Of a DNA stretch of 64,000 nt, positions 19,018 through 28,482 are shown piece by piece. Within the stretch, counting starts at the first letter, position 1; the number at the start of each line of letters is the position of its first letter. This DNA is from Barnesiella sp. WM24 (lineage in GTDB: Bacteria; Bacteroidota; Bacteroidia; Bacteroidales; Muribaculaceae): contig NZ_SPPC01000005.1 of the NCBI RefSeq assembly GCF_004570975.1, positions 124,001-188,000 on the forward strand, in the 5' to 3' direction. Made by a program: the position numbers and the translations under genes. The notes under the pieces were generated by a model. That model made no database searches and was not told the DNA's origin. It saw only the letters and a list, made by a program, of their open reading frames with translations.

Positions 19018-21030
19018 ATGAAACGTCTGAAATATATACTGCTTTTCATCATATTATGTTCACTCGGCATCGTCCCGGCAAAGGCGCAGGTCAACACCGA
19101 CCAGGTGCTGCGTATAGGTCAGAACTCATTGTACCTTGAAGATTATGTATTGTCTATACAATATTTCAATCAGGTAATCGCAGCCAAACCATATCTCGCG
19201 CAGCCCTACTTTTTCAGGGCTATAGCCAAGCTTAGCCTCGACGACTATCGCGGCGCCGAAGAAGACGCCTCGCTTGCCATTGAGAAAAACCCTTTCATCA
19301 CCAACGCATATGAAGTAAGAGGCGTGGCACGTCAGAATCTCGGAAGACACCGTGAAGCCATAGCCGATTATGAAAGAGCCCTTGAACAGCTTCCGGAAAA
19401 CCGCGGCATACTTTTCAACAAGGCGCTCGCCGAAGAGGAGATTGAGGATTATGATGCCGCTGAAAAATCATTTGCCACCCTTCTGAGAGTGTATCCGCGC
19501 TTTGACAACGGCTACATCGGCAGGGCGAAACTGCGGCTTGCCACAGGCGACACGATAGCCGCCCTCGACGACATAAACCGTGCGCTTGAGATTAACAAAA
19601 ATGCGACCAATGCCTATGTGATGAGAGCCGACATCGCAATATCGTCGTCAAAAGATTTTGCCAACGCTCTCGCCGACATGGATGAGGCGATAAAGCTCCA
19701 GCCTCAGTTTGCCGGATTCTTCATCAACAGGGCATTCCTGCGCTACAACCTCGATGACTATTTCGGGGCAATGGCTGACTACGATTACGCCATACAGCTC
19801 GAACCGCTCAACACCGCCGCCCTGTTTAACCGCGGACTGCTGCGCGCCGAAGTCCACGACAACAACAAGGCTATCGAGGACTTTTCCAAAGTCATAGGGC
19901 TCGACCCCAATAATTATCACGCCCTTTACAACCGCGCCCTGCTGTACAAGGACATCGCCGACTATCCCAACTCGGTAAGCGACCTTGACAAGGTGATTGA
20001 AGCGTTTCCCGACTTTTCGGGTGCCTATTTTGTACGGTCGGAATCCCTCAGGCTCATGGGCGAGACAGCCAAAGCAGAGCGCGACTACCGCAAGTCGCTT
20101 GCTCTCTCGCGGCAGCCTGTCACCGACAGTCATGACAACGAGGGCGATAAGCAGCCCAGCGAAAAACCGGAGACACAGGAAGATGTGGCAAACCGGTTCA
20201 CCTCTCTGCTGACCATCGCCAACAACGCGCAGGTCAAGGAGGAATACAACACCGCCGGCATAAAAGGCCGCGTACAGGACCAGAATGTAATAATCGAAAT
20301 CGAGCCTTATTTCACGCCGTCATATTATGTCACCACTACAGAAATAAAGGAGATACCCTACTATATCAAGGAGATAGACGACATAAACGCCACCCGCATG
20401 CTCCGCTTTGTGGTGATGGTCACCAACCACGAGCCGCAGCTCAACGACGAAGAGGCGATTGCTCGGCATTTCAACTCAATCGAGTATTACAACTCCTATA
20501 TCGCGACCCACACACCTCGTGCAATCGACTACTTCGGACGTGCGATGGACTACTATACTCTTCGCAACTACCAGGCGGCAATAGCCGACCTCAACAAAGC
20601 GGTAGAACTCGCCCCCGACTTCACTCTCGCCTACTTCCTGAGAGCAAACGCACGTCTTAGAAACACCAATCTCTCGTCAATAGGCGAAAACAACAGTACC
20701 GACGACAGCCGCCTGCGCATGCACACGGCAAAAATCGTCAACGCGGAGACAATGGCCGACATCGACAAGACAATAGAGCTGTCACCGAGAATGCCGTTTG
20801 CCTATTACAACAAAGGCAACTTGCTCGTTGCCAACGGCGACCTCACCTCTGCCATAAGCGCCTATACAAAAGCCATTGAGCTTAAACCGGAGTTTGGCGA
20901 GGCATATTATAACCGTGGCTACCTATATCTACAGCTCGGCAACCGCGAGGCGGGTATCGCCGACCTCAGTAAGGCAGGCGAACTCGGGATTGTGCCAAGT
21001 TACAATCTTCTTAAAAGAATGACACGATAA
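19018..21030 (+). CDS. Secreted tetratricopeptide repeat protein
   Basis: 670 residues. Signal peptide 1-24 (cut at AKA-Q). From about residue 30 to 365 there are about ten TPR units of 34 residues (for example ALFNRGLLRAEVHDNNKAIEDF). A non-TPR insert at about 375-490 is rich in Glu, Ile and Tyr and appears to be a separate beta domain. Three or four more TPRs close the protein. TPR arrays act as protein-docking scaffolds; a role in the periplasm is inferred. No lipobox. It starts divergently from ndh; a weak -7-like TAACTTTA lies about 50 bases upstream. Confidence 0.88.
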   Translation: MKRLKYILLFIILCSLGIVPAKAQVNTDQVLRIGQNSLYLEDYVLSIQYFNQVIAAKPYLAQPYFFRAIAKLSLDDYRGAEEDASLAIEKNPFITNAYEVRGVARQNLGRHREAIADYERALEQLPENRGILFNKALAEEEIEDYDAAEKSFATLLRVYPRFDNGYIGRAKLRLATGDTIAALDDINRALEINKNATNAYVMRADIAISSSKDFANALADMDEAIKLQPQFAGFFINRAFLRYNLDDYFGAMADYDYAIQLEPLNTAALFNRGLLRAEVHDNNKAIEDFSKVIGLDPNNYHALYNRALLYKDIADYPNSVSDLDKVIEAFPDFSGAYFVRSESLRLMGETAKAERDYRKSLALSRQPVTDSHDNEGDKQPSEKPETQEDVANRFTSLLTIANNAQVKEEYNTAGIKGRVQDQNVIIEIEPYFTPSYYVTTTEIKEIPYYIKEIDDINATRMLRFVVMVTNHEPQLNDEEAIARHFNSIEYYNSYIATHTPRAIDYFGRAMDYYTLRNYQAAIADLNKAVELAPDFTLAYFLRANARLRNTNLSSIGENNSTDDSRLRMHTAKIVNAETMADIDKTIELSPRMPFAYYNKGNLLVANGDLTSAISAYTKAIELKPEFGEAYYNRGYLYLQLGNREAGIADLSKAGELGIVPSYNLLKRMTR

Positions 21031-21045
21031 TAAGGAATTATTTAT

Positions 21046-21053
21046 TATATTTG
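21046..21053 (+). promoter_or_regulatory. -7 box for the DUF4301 gene
   Basis: TATATTTG, 28 bases before ATG 21082 and just after the TPR gene stop; the -33 half is not evident. Confidence 0.45.
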
Positions 21054-21081
21054 CAGTAATACTAACCAAATCTACCAAGTA

Positions 21082-22602
21082 ATGACACCTGAAGACGCAA
21101 AAACACTTGAACAAAGGGGCATTGCACCCGAACTTTTCAATGCACAGATAAAACGATTTGAAACAGGATTCCCTTACCTGCGCATACTTGACTCCGCTCG
21201 CATAGGCGCGGGCATCGTCAGCCTTGACGACAGCGGCAAGGAAAAAGCCGTGGCAAGATGGGATAAATTTCTTGCCGACGGTGGCGAAGTCTACAAATTC
21301 GTGCCCGCCTCAGGAGCGGCTTCTCGCATGTTCAAGGCTCTGTTTGAGTTTCTTGACGGAGAGGCAAACGAACCTGCCGAGGGAAGCGCGGTCGCAAAAT
21401 TCATAGCCGACCTCAACCGCTTTGCCTTCTATCCTGAGCTTAACGAAGTGGCTAAAAAACTTTATGACGCCGATCTCGACTCTCTGCTTGCCGACCGCCG
21501 CTATAAGGAGATAGTCGCCGCCCTGCTTGGCAAAGAAGGACTGAACTACGGCAATCTCCCCAAAGGTCTGCTTGAGTTTCACTCTTACCCGGAAGGAGCG
21601 CGCACCCCACTTGAAGAGCATCTTGTCGAAGGCGCCCAGACTGCGGCAAACAGCAACGGCATCGTGAACCTGCATTTCACCGTGTCGCCCGAACACCGCG
21701 CGCTGTTTGAGAAAAAAATCGCCGAAAGCGTGCCGGCAATCGAAAAACGCTTTAACGTAAAGTATAACATAAGCCTCTCGGAGCAGAAAAAATCGACCGA
21801 TACCGTAGCTGTAAATCCCGACAACACTCCTTTCCGTGACAACGGCGAGCTGCTGTTCCGTCCGGGCGGTCACGGCGCACTGATCGAGAATCTCAATGAC
21901 ATCGACTCTGCGGTCATTTTCATCAAGAATATCGACAACGTAGTGCCCGACTCAAAGCGCGGCGCCACTATCGACTACAAGAAGGTAATCGCCGGCTATC
22001 TCATGGAAGTCCAGGACAAGGTTTCATCTTATCTGGCGATGATCAACACCGGCAAATACACCATCGACGATGTAAGGGAAATGATTACATTCATGCACGA
22101 CACCCTTAACATCCGCGATGAAAAGATGAAGTCGCTTGAAGACGCCGACCTCGTGCTTTATATCAAAAACAAGCTCAACCGCCCAATCAGGGTGTGTGGA
22201 ATGGTACGCAACGAAGGCGAGCCCGGAGGAGGCCCGTTCATCACCTACAACCCCGACGGCTCGACCTCACCCCAGATTCTTGAAAGCACCCAGATAGACC
22301 CCGCCAACGACTCTTACAAAGAGATGGTAGGCAAGGCTACCCACTTCAATCCCGTTGACCTCGTATGCTATGTCAAGGATGTGGAAGGCAAGAAATTTGA
22401 CCTGCCCGGCTATGTCGACCCCGACACCGGATTTATCTCGTCAAAGTCTAAGAACGGCAAGGAGCTGCGCGCGCTTGAGCTTCCCGGACTATGGAACGGC
22501 GCCATGAGCGACTGGAACACAGTGTTTGTTGAAGTACCCATCGCCACGTTCAATCCGGTAAAGACCGTCAACGACCTTCTCCGCGACGCCCACCAAGGCT
22601 AA
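21082..22602 (+). CDS. DUF4301 family protein
   Basis: 506 residues, soluble, no signal. It fits DUF4301, a family found almost only in Bacteroidetes and without assigned chemistry. Conserved-looking blocks are KFVPASGAASRMFKALFEFL near residue 75, HLVEGAQTAANSNG and VNLHFTVSPEH, LLFRPGGHGALIENLNDID, and CGMVRNEGEPGGGPF. The combination of a Gly/Ser-rich loop near the N-terminus, a PGGHGAL block and an Asn-Asp pair is reminiscent of nucleotidyltransferase (sugar-NTP) folds, but this is inference. It is followed by a GNAT acetyltransferase after 49 bases on the same strand, a possible two-gene unit. Confidence 0.85.
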   Translation: MTPEDAKTLEQRGIAPELFNAQIKRFETGFPYLRILDSARIGAGIVSLDDSGKEKAVARWDKFLADGGEVYKFVPASGAASRMFKALFEFLDGEANEPAEGSAVAKFIADLNRFAFYPELNEVAKKLYDADLDSLLADRRYKEIVAALLGKEGLNYGNLPKGLLEFHSYPEGARTPLEEHLVEGAQTAANSNGIVNLHFTVSPEHRALFEKKIAESVPAIEKRFNVKYNISLSEQKKSTDTVAVNPDNTPFRDNGELLFRPGGHGALIENLNDIDSAVIFIKNIDNVVPDSKRGATIDYKKVIAGYLMEVQDKVSSYLAMINTGKYTIDDVREMITFMHDTLNIRDEKMKSLEDADLVLYIKNKLNRPIRVCGMVRNEGEPGGGPFITYNPDGSTSPQILESTQIDPANDSYKEMVGKATHFNPVDLVCYVKDVEGKKFDLPGYVDPDTGFISSKSKNGKELRALELPGLWNGAMSDWNTVFVEVPIATFNPVKTVNDLLRDAHQG

Positions 22603-22651
22603 AAGGAAGATTGTCGGAACATAATCAATCGCGCACTTGTTATACCGGTGT

Positions 22652-23707
22652 ATGAAAAAGAAAGACGCTGTTTTAAAACTTTGGCGCGAATGTTTCAACG
22701 ATTCCGACCAATATGTCGATATGTTTTTCTCAGAAGTGTATCGTGATGACGACGCGCTTCTGCTTGAAGAAGACGACCGACCGATAAGTTCCATGTTATT
22801 ACAGCGTTACGCCATGAATTTTCATGGCGTGACGCTTTCTGTAAGTTATATATGCGGAGCCGCTACGGCTCGCCGGTCACGAGACCGGGGCTACATGTCG
22901 GCACTGATGAGGCAGGCGCTCCGGGAGTCCTTTGACCGTGGCGACGGATTCTGTACATTGATTCCCGCCGACGACTGGCTCTACGACTATTACGGCAATT
23001 TCAGCTTCTCACCTGTCTTTTATGTCGACATCGAGCGCTACACCTCGGCCCATACATTCCGTCACGAAGGCGACTACACGCTATATGAAACCCTTGACAG
23101 CCGGGAAGCATTCAACTTTTTCCGGGAGATGATGCTGTGTCGCCCCTGTACGGTCCAGCACACAGAGCAGCAATACCGGCAGATACTTATGGATAATTCA
23201 GCCGATGCCGGAAGCGTGGCTGCCGTCGCCGACAGCGAGGGCACCCCTCTGGCGATGGCGTTTGCCGTTCCGGTTGACGACGAGGTAAGAGTAGCCGATG
23301 TACTCGCGGTTGATGACGATGCGCGCAACGCCGTGCTTGAGGAAATACACCGCAGGTTTGCCGGCATGCCGGTCAATGTCTACGGATATTACCGTTGCGG
23401 CGAGGGAGAGCTTCAAAGGCGCGGAATGGCGCGTATAATAAATGTGGAAAAATGTCTGTCAGTAATTTCCGGAGCCTACCCTAAGCTGAATCTTACATTA
23501 AGAGTCAGCGACCCGGTCATCGAAGAGAATAACGCCACTTTTGTAATGTCGGGAGGCAAATGCCATAGGACTGACGAACCGGTCGACCGTCTTGACTACG
23601 ATATTGATGTCGAGGTGCTCACCTCGATAATATTCGGCAATGACGTCACCCGGCACATTCTCGACTTCCCTGCCGTCAGACCGTTTATAAGCCTTATGCT
23701 CGACTGA
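22652..23707 (+). CDS. GNAT-family N-acetyltransferase
   Basis: 351 residues from ATG 22652 (an in-frame TTG five codons upstream is less likely). The N-terminal half is a GNAT fold: VSYICGAATARRSRDRGYMSALM contains the acetyl-CoA-binding R-x-x-G-Y-M segment, followed by FCTLIPADDWLYDYYGNF. The C-terminal half holds a second GNAT-like unit and a sterol-carrier-like end, as in Eis-type proteins. Acceptor substrate unknown. Probably cotranscribed with the DUF4301 gene. Confidence 0.82.
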   Translation: MKKKDAVLKLWRECFNDSDQYVDMFFSEVYRDDDALLLEEDDRPISSMLLQRYAMNFHGVTLSVSYICGAATARRSRDRGYMSALMRQALRESFDRGDGFCTLIPADDWLYDYYGNFSFSPVFYVDIERYTSAHTFRHEGDYTLYETLDSREAFNFFREMMLCRPCTVQHTEQQYRQILMDNSADAGSVAAVADSEGTPLAMAFAVPVDDEVRVADVLAVDDDARNAVLEEIHRRFAGMPVNVYGYYRCGEGELQRRGMARIINVEKCLSVISGAYPKLNLTLRVSDPVIEENNATFVMSGGKCHRTDEPVDRLDYDIDVEVLTSIIFGNDVTRHILDFPAVRPFISLMLD

Positions 23708-23742
23708 TTACTCCCACACACAAAAACAAGATTAAGCCAGTT

Positions 23743-24210
23743 ATGAAAAAAGCTATAATATGTGCGGCGGTTGCCGCAATAAGCGCCATGTCGTTCACGA
23801 TGAAGGCGCAGGACACCCCGAAAGTAAAGGATATTAACGAGACCCAGTTTCTGGAGAAAGTGTTCAACTACCGTAACGACTCCACCGACGTCACTCTGTC
23901 GCGCCCGGCTGTAGTCGATTTCTGGGCGCCCTGGTGCGCGCCATGTATGCGCATAGCCCCTGTTATCGACGAGCTTGCCGTGAAATATGGCGACAAGGTG
24001 GATTTCTACAAGATGAATATTGATGACAATCAGCAGGTGGCACAGGACCTGCGCATATCGTCGATACCTCTTGTCGTCTTTTTCCCTGCCGGAAGCCACC
24101 CGTTCAAGGGAGCCGTAGGCGTTCAACCGACAGAGGTCTACGAAAATGCGGTAAAGGAGATGATTTCACAGGCTGAAGCCGACTCGGCTGCCGGTGCTGC
24201 GGCTGAATAG
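23743..24210 (+). CDS. Exported thioredoxin
   Basis: 155 residues with a signal peptide (about 1-22, ending KAQ). Thioredoxin fold with the redox pair Cys65/Cys68 in FWAPWCAPCMR and the cis-Pro in SSIPLVVFF. Periplasmic thioredoxins of this group reduce or form disulfides in envelope proteins. A low-complexity tail of about 15 residues rich in Ala and Glu follows the fold. It starts 35 bases after the GNAT gene and converges on the radical SAM gene with 4 bases between stops. Confidence 0.92.
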   Translation: MKKAIICAAVAAISAMSFTMKAQDTPKVKDINETQFLEKVFNYRNDSTDVTLSRPAVVDFWAPWCAPCMRIAPVIDELAVKYGDKVDFYKMNIDDNQQVAQDLRISSIPLVVFFPAGSHPFKGAVGVQPTEVYENAVKEMISQAEADSAAGAAAE

Positions 24211-24214
24211 CCCG

Positions 24215-25111
24215 TCAACGTGCCGCTTCTCTCAGTCGCCGCTCAAGAAGGTTGACAAACTGATAATTTTTTAGCCCCCAGCGCGGATATATCAGCAACT
24301 CCTCCGGCGACTGACTCGTAAACCGCTCTATCGCGACAGAGGGGTTTATGCGCCTTACAATCGCCACACACAGGTTGATATAATCATCGACCGACATGCG
24401 CGGCACATCGTACAGGCCTTCCTCTACATCACGGGCGAGACGGGTGCCGCGCACCAGTTGCAGCTGATGAAATTTCACTGTATCTATAGGGAGAGCCGAC
24501 AGGGCGTCGACCGATTCAAGCATCATGTCGGTTGTCTCGCCCGGAAGCCCCATTATCATATGCAGCCCCACGTGTATGCCGCGTGCCGATGTACGGTTGA
24601 CGGCATCGACGGTCTGTGACCATGTGTGACAACGGTTTATAAGCTGCAGCGTAGAGTCATGACAGCTTTCGGCGCCATATTCCACCATGACAAAAGTCCG
24701 GGTGGACAGACCCTCGAGATAGTCAAGCAGGCGGTCGGGCATACAGTCGGGACGGGTGCCTATGATTATGCCGACAATCCCGTCGACAGCCAGCGCCTCC
24801 TCATAAAGGCGGCTCAGCCGGTCTATATCAGCGTGAGTATTGGTATAAGCCTGAAAATAAGCGAGAAACCGCATCGACGGATACTTACGGGCGAAGAATC
24901 GCTTTCCCTCTTCAAGCTGCTCGGCGACACCGAGCGCAGGAAGGCAGTAACCGGGATTAAACGTCTGGTTGTTGCAGTAAGTGCATCCGCCGGTACCCAC
25001 TGTGCCGTCACGGTTAGGGCAGCTGAAGCCGGCGTTTACCGATATCTTCTGAATCTTCCCTGAAAAATGTTCAGCAAGGAAATCGCTGAAATCACGATAA
25101 GGCTTTGCCAT
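24215..25111 (-). CDS. TIGR01212-family radical SAM protein (YhcC-like)
   Basis: 298 residues. The radical SAM cluster ligands are Cys31, Cys43 and Cys46 in CPNRDGTVGTGGCTYC, the spaced form typical of YhcC. GIIIGTRPDC and HMIMGLPGET are further family blocks. YhcC-type proteins are Elp3-like radical SAM enzymes; a tRNA- or redox-linked role has been suggested but the reaction is not settled. The stop of this gene's upstream neighbour aroC is 6 bases away, so ybaK, aroC and this gene look like one operon. Confidence 0.88.
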   Translation of the reverse strand: MAKPYRDFSDFLAEHFSGKIQKISVNAGFSCPNRDGTVGTGGCTYCNNQTFNPGYCLPALGVAEQLEEGKRFFARKYPSMRFLAYFQAYTNTHADIDRLSRLYEEALAVDGIVGIIIGTRPDCMPDRLLDYLEGLSTRTFVMVEYGAESCHDSTLQLINRCHTWSQTVDAVNRTSARGIHVGLHMIMGLPGETTDMMLESVDALSALPIDTVKFHQLQLVRGTRLARDVEEGLYDVPRMSVDDYINLCVAIVRRINPSVAIERFTSQSPEELLIYPRWGLKNYQFVNLLERRLREAAR

Positions 25112-25117
25112 GACTGA

Positions 25118-26191
25118 TTACATGTGTACAGTCTTGTTCATGAGCCACGCATCCAGAACCACCATCGCAGCCATAGCCTCGACTACAGGCACCGCACGCG
25201 GGAGCACACAAGGGTCATGACGTCCGCGCGCTTTCAACGTTGCGGCATTGCCGGCGTCATCCACGGTTGCAACCTCTTTAAGCAATGTGGCTACAGGCTT
25301 GAAGGCTACCTTGAAATATATGTCCTCCCCGTTGGAAATACCGCCCTGGATGCCTCCGGAGTGATTGGTGAGGGTATGTATCCTGCCGCCGTCATTAGTG
25401 AACACGTCAATCATCTCGCTTCCACGCCTGCATGCTCCGGCAAAGCCCATGCCATATTCAAAGCCCTTTGCTGCATTGATTGACAGCATAGCCTCGCCAA
25501 GGCGCGAGTGGAGCTTTCCAAATGCCGGCGAGCCGAGACCTACCGGCACTCCTTTTATGACACAAGTCACGATGCCCCCTATTGTGTCACCGTCCTTCTT
25601 GACTTCCGATATAAGCCGCTCCATTGCTACGGCTTTTTCCGGGTCAGGGCATCTTACCGCATTAGTCTCTATCAGCGACGGGTCATAGAGTGTATAGTCA
25701 TCGTCAAGAGCGATATCGCCCACACGCGACGTATAGGCATAGACCGATACACCCGCTCCGGCGAGAGCCTGCATGGCAAACGCGCCACCAACGACTCGGG
25801 ATATGGTCTCGCGCGCCGACGACCTGCCGCCGCCGCGATGGTCACGCAATCCATATTTAGCGGTGTAGGTATAATCGGCATGGGAGGGGCGGAAGAGATG
25901 GCGCATGTTGTCATAGTCGCCTGAGTGCTGGTCGGCATTCTCCACGATAAAGCCCACAGGAGTGCCTGTAGACTTGCCTTCAAAGAGTCCGCTTAAAATT
26001 TTCACGCGGTCTTTCTCGTCGCGCGCCGTCACGATTGCCGACTGACCGGGACGTCGCCGGTCAAGCTGGCGCTGCACCTCATCAAGGTCGATTTCCACTC
26101 CGGCAGGCATGCCGTCGATTACACCGCCTACCGCGGCGCCGTGGGACTCGCCAAAGGTGGTGAGCCTGTATATTTTGCCGAAACTATTCAT
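25118..26191 (-). CDS. aroC: Chorismate synthase AroC
   Basis: 357 residues from the ATG at 26191 (MNSFGKIYR, the family's standard start; frames reaching 26218 add a spurious leader). Converts 5-enolpyruvylshikimate-3-phosphate to chorismate with reduced FMN, the last shikimate step. Signatures: [54 protein letters not shown] and [13 protein letters not shown], which bind substrate and FMN. The start codon lies inside the last codons of ybaK (8-base overlap), pointing to translational coupling. Confidence 0.96.
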   Translation of the reverse strand: MNSFGKIYRLTTFGESHGAAVGGVIDGMPAGVEIDLDEVQRQLDRRRPGQSAIVTARDEKDRVKILSGLFEGKSTGTPVGFIVENADQHSGDYDNMRHLFRPSHADYTYTAKYGLRDHRGGGRSSARETISRVVGGAFAMQALAGAGVSVYAYTSRVGDIALDDDYTLYDPSLIETNAVRCPDPEKAVAMERLISEVKKDGDTIGGIVTCVIKGVPVGLGSPAFGKLHSRLGEAMLSINAAKGFEYGMGFAGACRRGSEMIDVFTNDGGRIHTLTNHSGGIQGGISNGEDIYFKVAFKPVATLLKEVATVDDAGNAATLKARGRHDPCVLPRAVPVVEAMAAMVVLDAWLMNKTVHM

Positions 26192-26687
26192 CATCTTTAC
26201 TGTCCATAGGTGTAGCAATGTCAGCCACTGTTGCTCTCACATAAGATATAAGATCGGCGGGCGAGATACGGAGCTGAAGCCCGCGCACCCCCGCGCTGAC
26301 ATATATCTCATCGAAGTCGGTGGCCGTCGAATGAAAATAAGTGGGAAAACTCTTCTTCATGCCTATAGGCGAGCAGCCGCCGCGGATATAGCCCGTAAGA
26401 GGCAGCAGCTCTTTCATCGGTATCATCTCGGCTTTCTTTGCCCCGGCTACTTTTGCCGCCGCTTTCAGGTCGACCTCCATGTTTCCCGGAATGACACACA
26501 CGAAGTGTCCACACCTGTCGCCATGCAGCACAAGGGTCTTGAACACCTGGCGTATATCCTCGCCAAGCTCCTCGGCGACATGGTCGGCAGCAAGATTATT
26601 TTCATCAACCGTATAGGGCACAAGCTCATAAGCGATTTTTGCGCGGTCGAGAAGACGCGCGGCATTAGTCTTGTTTATTCCACTCAT
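26184..26687 (-). CDS. ybaK: Cys-tRNA(Pro)/aminoacyl-tRNA deacylase, YbaK/EbsC type
   Basis: 167 residues from ATG 26687. Trans-editing enzyme that hydrolyses Cys wrongly attached to tRNA(Pro). Family blocks: [24 protein letters not shown], with the catalytic Lys of the KTLV segment, and [14 protein letters not shown]. The extra C-terminal 12 residues after the fold are acidic and carry the overlapping aroC start. It is first in the ybaK-aroC-radical SAM unit. The -7 box ends 6 bases before the ATG, so the message is probably leaderless. Confidence 0.92.
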   Translation of the reverse strand: MSGINKTNAARLLDRAKIAYELVPYTVDENNLAADHVAEELGEDIRQVFKTLVLHGDRCGHFVCVIPGNMEVDLKAAAKVAGAKKAEMIPMKELLPLTGYIRGGCSPIGMKKSFPTYFHSTATDFDEIYVSAGVRGLQLRISPADLISYVRATVADIATPMDSKDDE

Positions 26688-26693
26688 AATAGA

Positions 26694-26701
26694 CAAAGAT
26701 A
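26694..26701 (-). promoter_or_regulatory. -7 box for ybaK-aroC unit, adjacent to ATG
   Basis: TATCTTTG on the minus strand, 6 bases before the ATG at 26687. The -33 region is T-rich but has no exact TTTG. Confidence 0.5.
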
Positions 26702-26715
26702 ACTATTTTAGAATA

Positions 26716-26748
26716 TAAAAAAAAATCCGTGCCCAAATTTGAGCACGG
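26716..26748 (-). terminator. Rho-independent terminator of the outer-membrane barrel gene
   Basis: Minus-strand stem ccgtgctc/gggcacgg (26748-26741 with 26734-26727), 6-base loop, then a run of ten T after one A. It lies 25 bases past the stop at 26773. Confidence 0.93.
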
Positions 26749-26772
26749 AAAATCTGCGTCATGCAGTATGTT

Positions 26773-27318
26773 TTAGAAGGTGTAATAGAATCCGAAGCTG
26801 ATATTGTTGCCGTTAAGCAATACGCCCCAGCCCTCGTCGGCACCACCGTCTTTAGCCGCATGGTTGGCACCCTGATAACCGAGCATGCCGACATGGGCAA
26901 CGATGCTGCACTTCTCGGAAAGAGCCACGGAAATACCCGGCTTCACACCAATTTCCCATGTCACGGCAGTCTTGCCGTTTTCTCCGTCATAGCTTGTGCG
27001 ACCTGCGCCGACACCGAAACCACCGTCGACAAACAAGCTTACGATACCGCTCTTAAAGAATGAATAACGATAGTAAGGGGCAATCTGGAACAGATTGGTA
27101 GTAACCTTTTCACTGTTATGGTAATAAGACCATCCGATAGTAGTACCGATAGCAGTATTGTCACTAAGGTTGTAACCAATCTCGGGGAGGATGCCCATTG
27201 TTGTCACATGGTCGCTGCCGTTACGCCAGGCACCGATAGATCCACCTACATAAATGTCTTGTGCAGCCGCGCCGAGAGCGACAACGGCAGCAATAGCAAA
27301 TGCAATAAACTTCTTCAT
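26773..27318 (-). CDS. Outer-membrane beta-barrel protein (small)
   Basis: 181 residues. Signal peptide 1-19 (ALGAAAQ). The mature part alternates hydrophobic and polar residues in about eight strands with Gly and aromatic girdle residues, and ends in the aromatic FYYTF, the C-terminal strand signal for outer-membrane insertion. It matches the OmpW/OmpX-like opacity family in shape. Function unknown; a porin or surface-stability role is possible. The next gene upstream on the strand is a second, unrelated-looking barrel with its own leader. Confidence 0.82.
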   Translation of the reverse strand: MKKFIAFAIAAVVALGAAAQDIYVGGSIGAWRNGSDHVTTMGILPEIGYNLSDNTAIGTTIGWSYYHNSEKVTTNLFQIAPYYRYSFFKSGIVSLFVDGGFGVGAGRTSYDGENGKTAVTWEIGVKPGISVALSEKCSIVAHVGMLGYQGANHAAKDGGADEGWGVLLNGNNISFGFYYTF

Positions 27319-27497
27319 TGATTTTGAATTTTAGTTATTGAATTATATTTAAAGGAGTCAATTATTTAACCCGCATTGTAACTATATAACAAAATTTCAA
27401 CGACCTTGTTTGCTCTCACGCAAAATCCAACCTCTCGGGGATATGCATACACTGCAGGAGCAGCGGGCGAGTGGAAATACAAGATGGTTGTCTTCGA

Positions 27498-28166
27498 TTA
27501 GAAAGTATAACCGAGAGATACCTTTACATTGGTTGTGTTAACCTTGCCAGTTACATTATTAACCTTGTGGCTGTAAGCGGGGATAAAGTCAGTACCAACC
27601 TGCACGCCGAGATAATACTTCTCATAGTTCAAGCCGACACCAATCTGCCATCCCATCTGGAAGCGGTTCCAGGTATTATCCTTGCCCCACATAGCGTCTT
27701 CACCATCGTCAAACACGCTCTCCCACTTGCCAGTCTCTTCTTCATCTTCAAATCTCATTCTCTCTGAAAAATGAAGCTTGAAGTTAAGACCTACATAGGG
27801 GTCGATTGATACACCTTCAGTGATGTTGAAGCGATAAACAAAGTTTACAGGAACCTGAAGGTTGATATTCTGAGTCTTTAGGGTTTCTTCCCACCCGTCT
27901 TCTTTTTCTGTGCGTGAACCGAAAAGGAAATCGATATTGGCACCTGCCTCAACAAACATGTTGTTGGCCACGCCGAAACCGTGGGTGTAGTTAAGACCAA
28001 AACCGTTTGTTCCAAGAGTCTCGGCTTTTTCAGTGTAAAAGAAATCCATCTCCTTGTTGAAAGATAGACCTGTGTAATCATAAGACAAGGCTACGCGATT
28101 ATAGTCCTGTGCATTCATAGATACGCTTGCTGCGATAAGGGCTACAGCAAAAATCAACTTTTTCAT
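27498..28166 (-). CDS. Outer-membrane beta-barrel protein
   Basis: 222 residues. Signal peptide 1-19 (SVSMNAQ). Strands such as VALSYDYTGLSF, FGLNYTHGFG, VNFVYRFNITEG and MGWQIGVGLNYEKYYLGVQ fit an eight-stranded barrel, and the protein ends in KVSLGYTF with the terminal Phe. The family resembles the Bacteroidetes porin-like PF13568 group. An acidic loop at about residue 145-160 (EDEEETGKWE) is probably surface exposed. About 180 bases separate it from the next barrel gene, with no clear terminator. Confidence 0.82.
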   Translation of the reverse strand: MKKLIFAVALIAASVSMNAQDYNRVALSYDYTGLSFNKEMDFFYTEKAETLGTNGFGLNYTHGFGVANNMFVEAGANIDFLFGSRTEKEDGWEETLKTQNINLQVPVNFVYRFNITEGVSIDPYVGLNFKLHFSERMRFEDEEETGKWESVFDDGEDAMWGKDNTWNRFQMGWQIGVGLNYEKYYLGVQVGTDFIPAYSHKVNNVTGKVNTTNVKVSLGYTF

Positions 28167-28236
28167 AATTGCTAAATGGTTTAGTTAAAAATATAATAAA
28201 GTATTAAAATACTCCAATAGAGGTTTAAATCGGTTA

Positions 28237-28244
28237 CAAATCTA
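28237..28244 (-). promoter_or_regulatory. -7 box for the 222-residue barrel gene
   Basis: TAGATTTG on the minus strand, 70 bases before the ATG at 28166; no -33 TTTG at the right distance. The 28167-28482 gap also contains an eight-C run at about 28265 and the M16 promoter. Confidence 0.4.
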
Positions 28245-28356
28245 CAAAAAGTGTTTCATTTTACCCCCCCCATTTTGTTAATTTTTATTAATATAATTGA
28301 TTTTGCCGTATTTTGTATAATAAATGTTAATTACGGAATTTTTTAGCTAATTATTT

Positions 28357-28387
28357 TTTGGCGGTTAAAATATAATCCCTACCTTTG
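28357..28387 (+). promoter_or_regulatory. Promoter upstream of the M16 peptidase gene
   Basis: TTTG at 28357-28360, 19-base spacer, TACCTTTG at 28380-28387: a full match to the Bacteroidetes promoter. Start of transcription is expected at about 28393, giving a leader of about 90 nt. Confidence 0.8.
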
Positions 28388-28424
28388 TATCAGTTTTTCA
28401 TGGTATTAGATTTAAGGTAAAAAG

Positions 28425-28457
28425 ATTATTCGTCGTGACGACGAGTAATTTTTTTTT
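28425..28457 (+). terminator. Terminator-like hairpin inside the M16 leader (attenuator or end of a small RNA)
   Basis: A 12-bp inverted repeat (28425-28436 with 28438-28449, one wobble pair, centre GTCGTGACGAC) is followed directly by nine T (28449-28457). It lies about 30 nt after the predicted transcript start and 25 bases before the ATG at 28483. No upstream gene on this strand needs a terminator here. A six-codon ORF (28400-28420) precedes the hairpin. Confidence 0.65.
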
Positions 28458-28482
28458 GCCGTTAACTTAAAAGAACAAGATT

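Noticed and set aside
26773-28166. Duplication of the two neighbouring barrel genes
   Set aside because: They share only the general barrel pattern and signal peptide; loop and strand sequences do not align.
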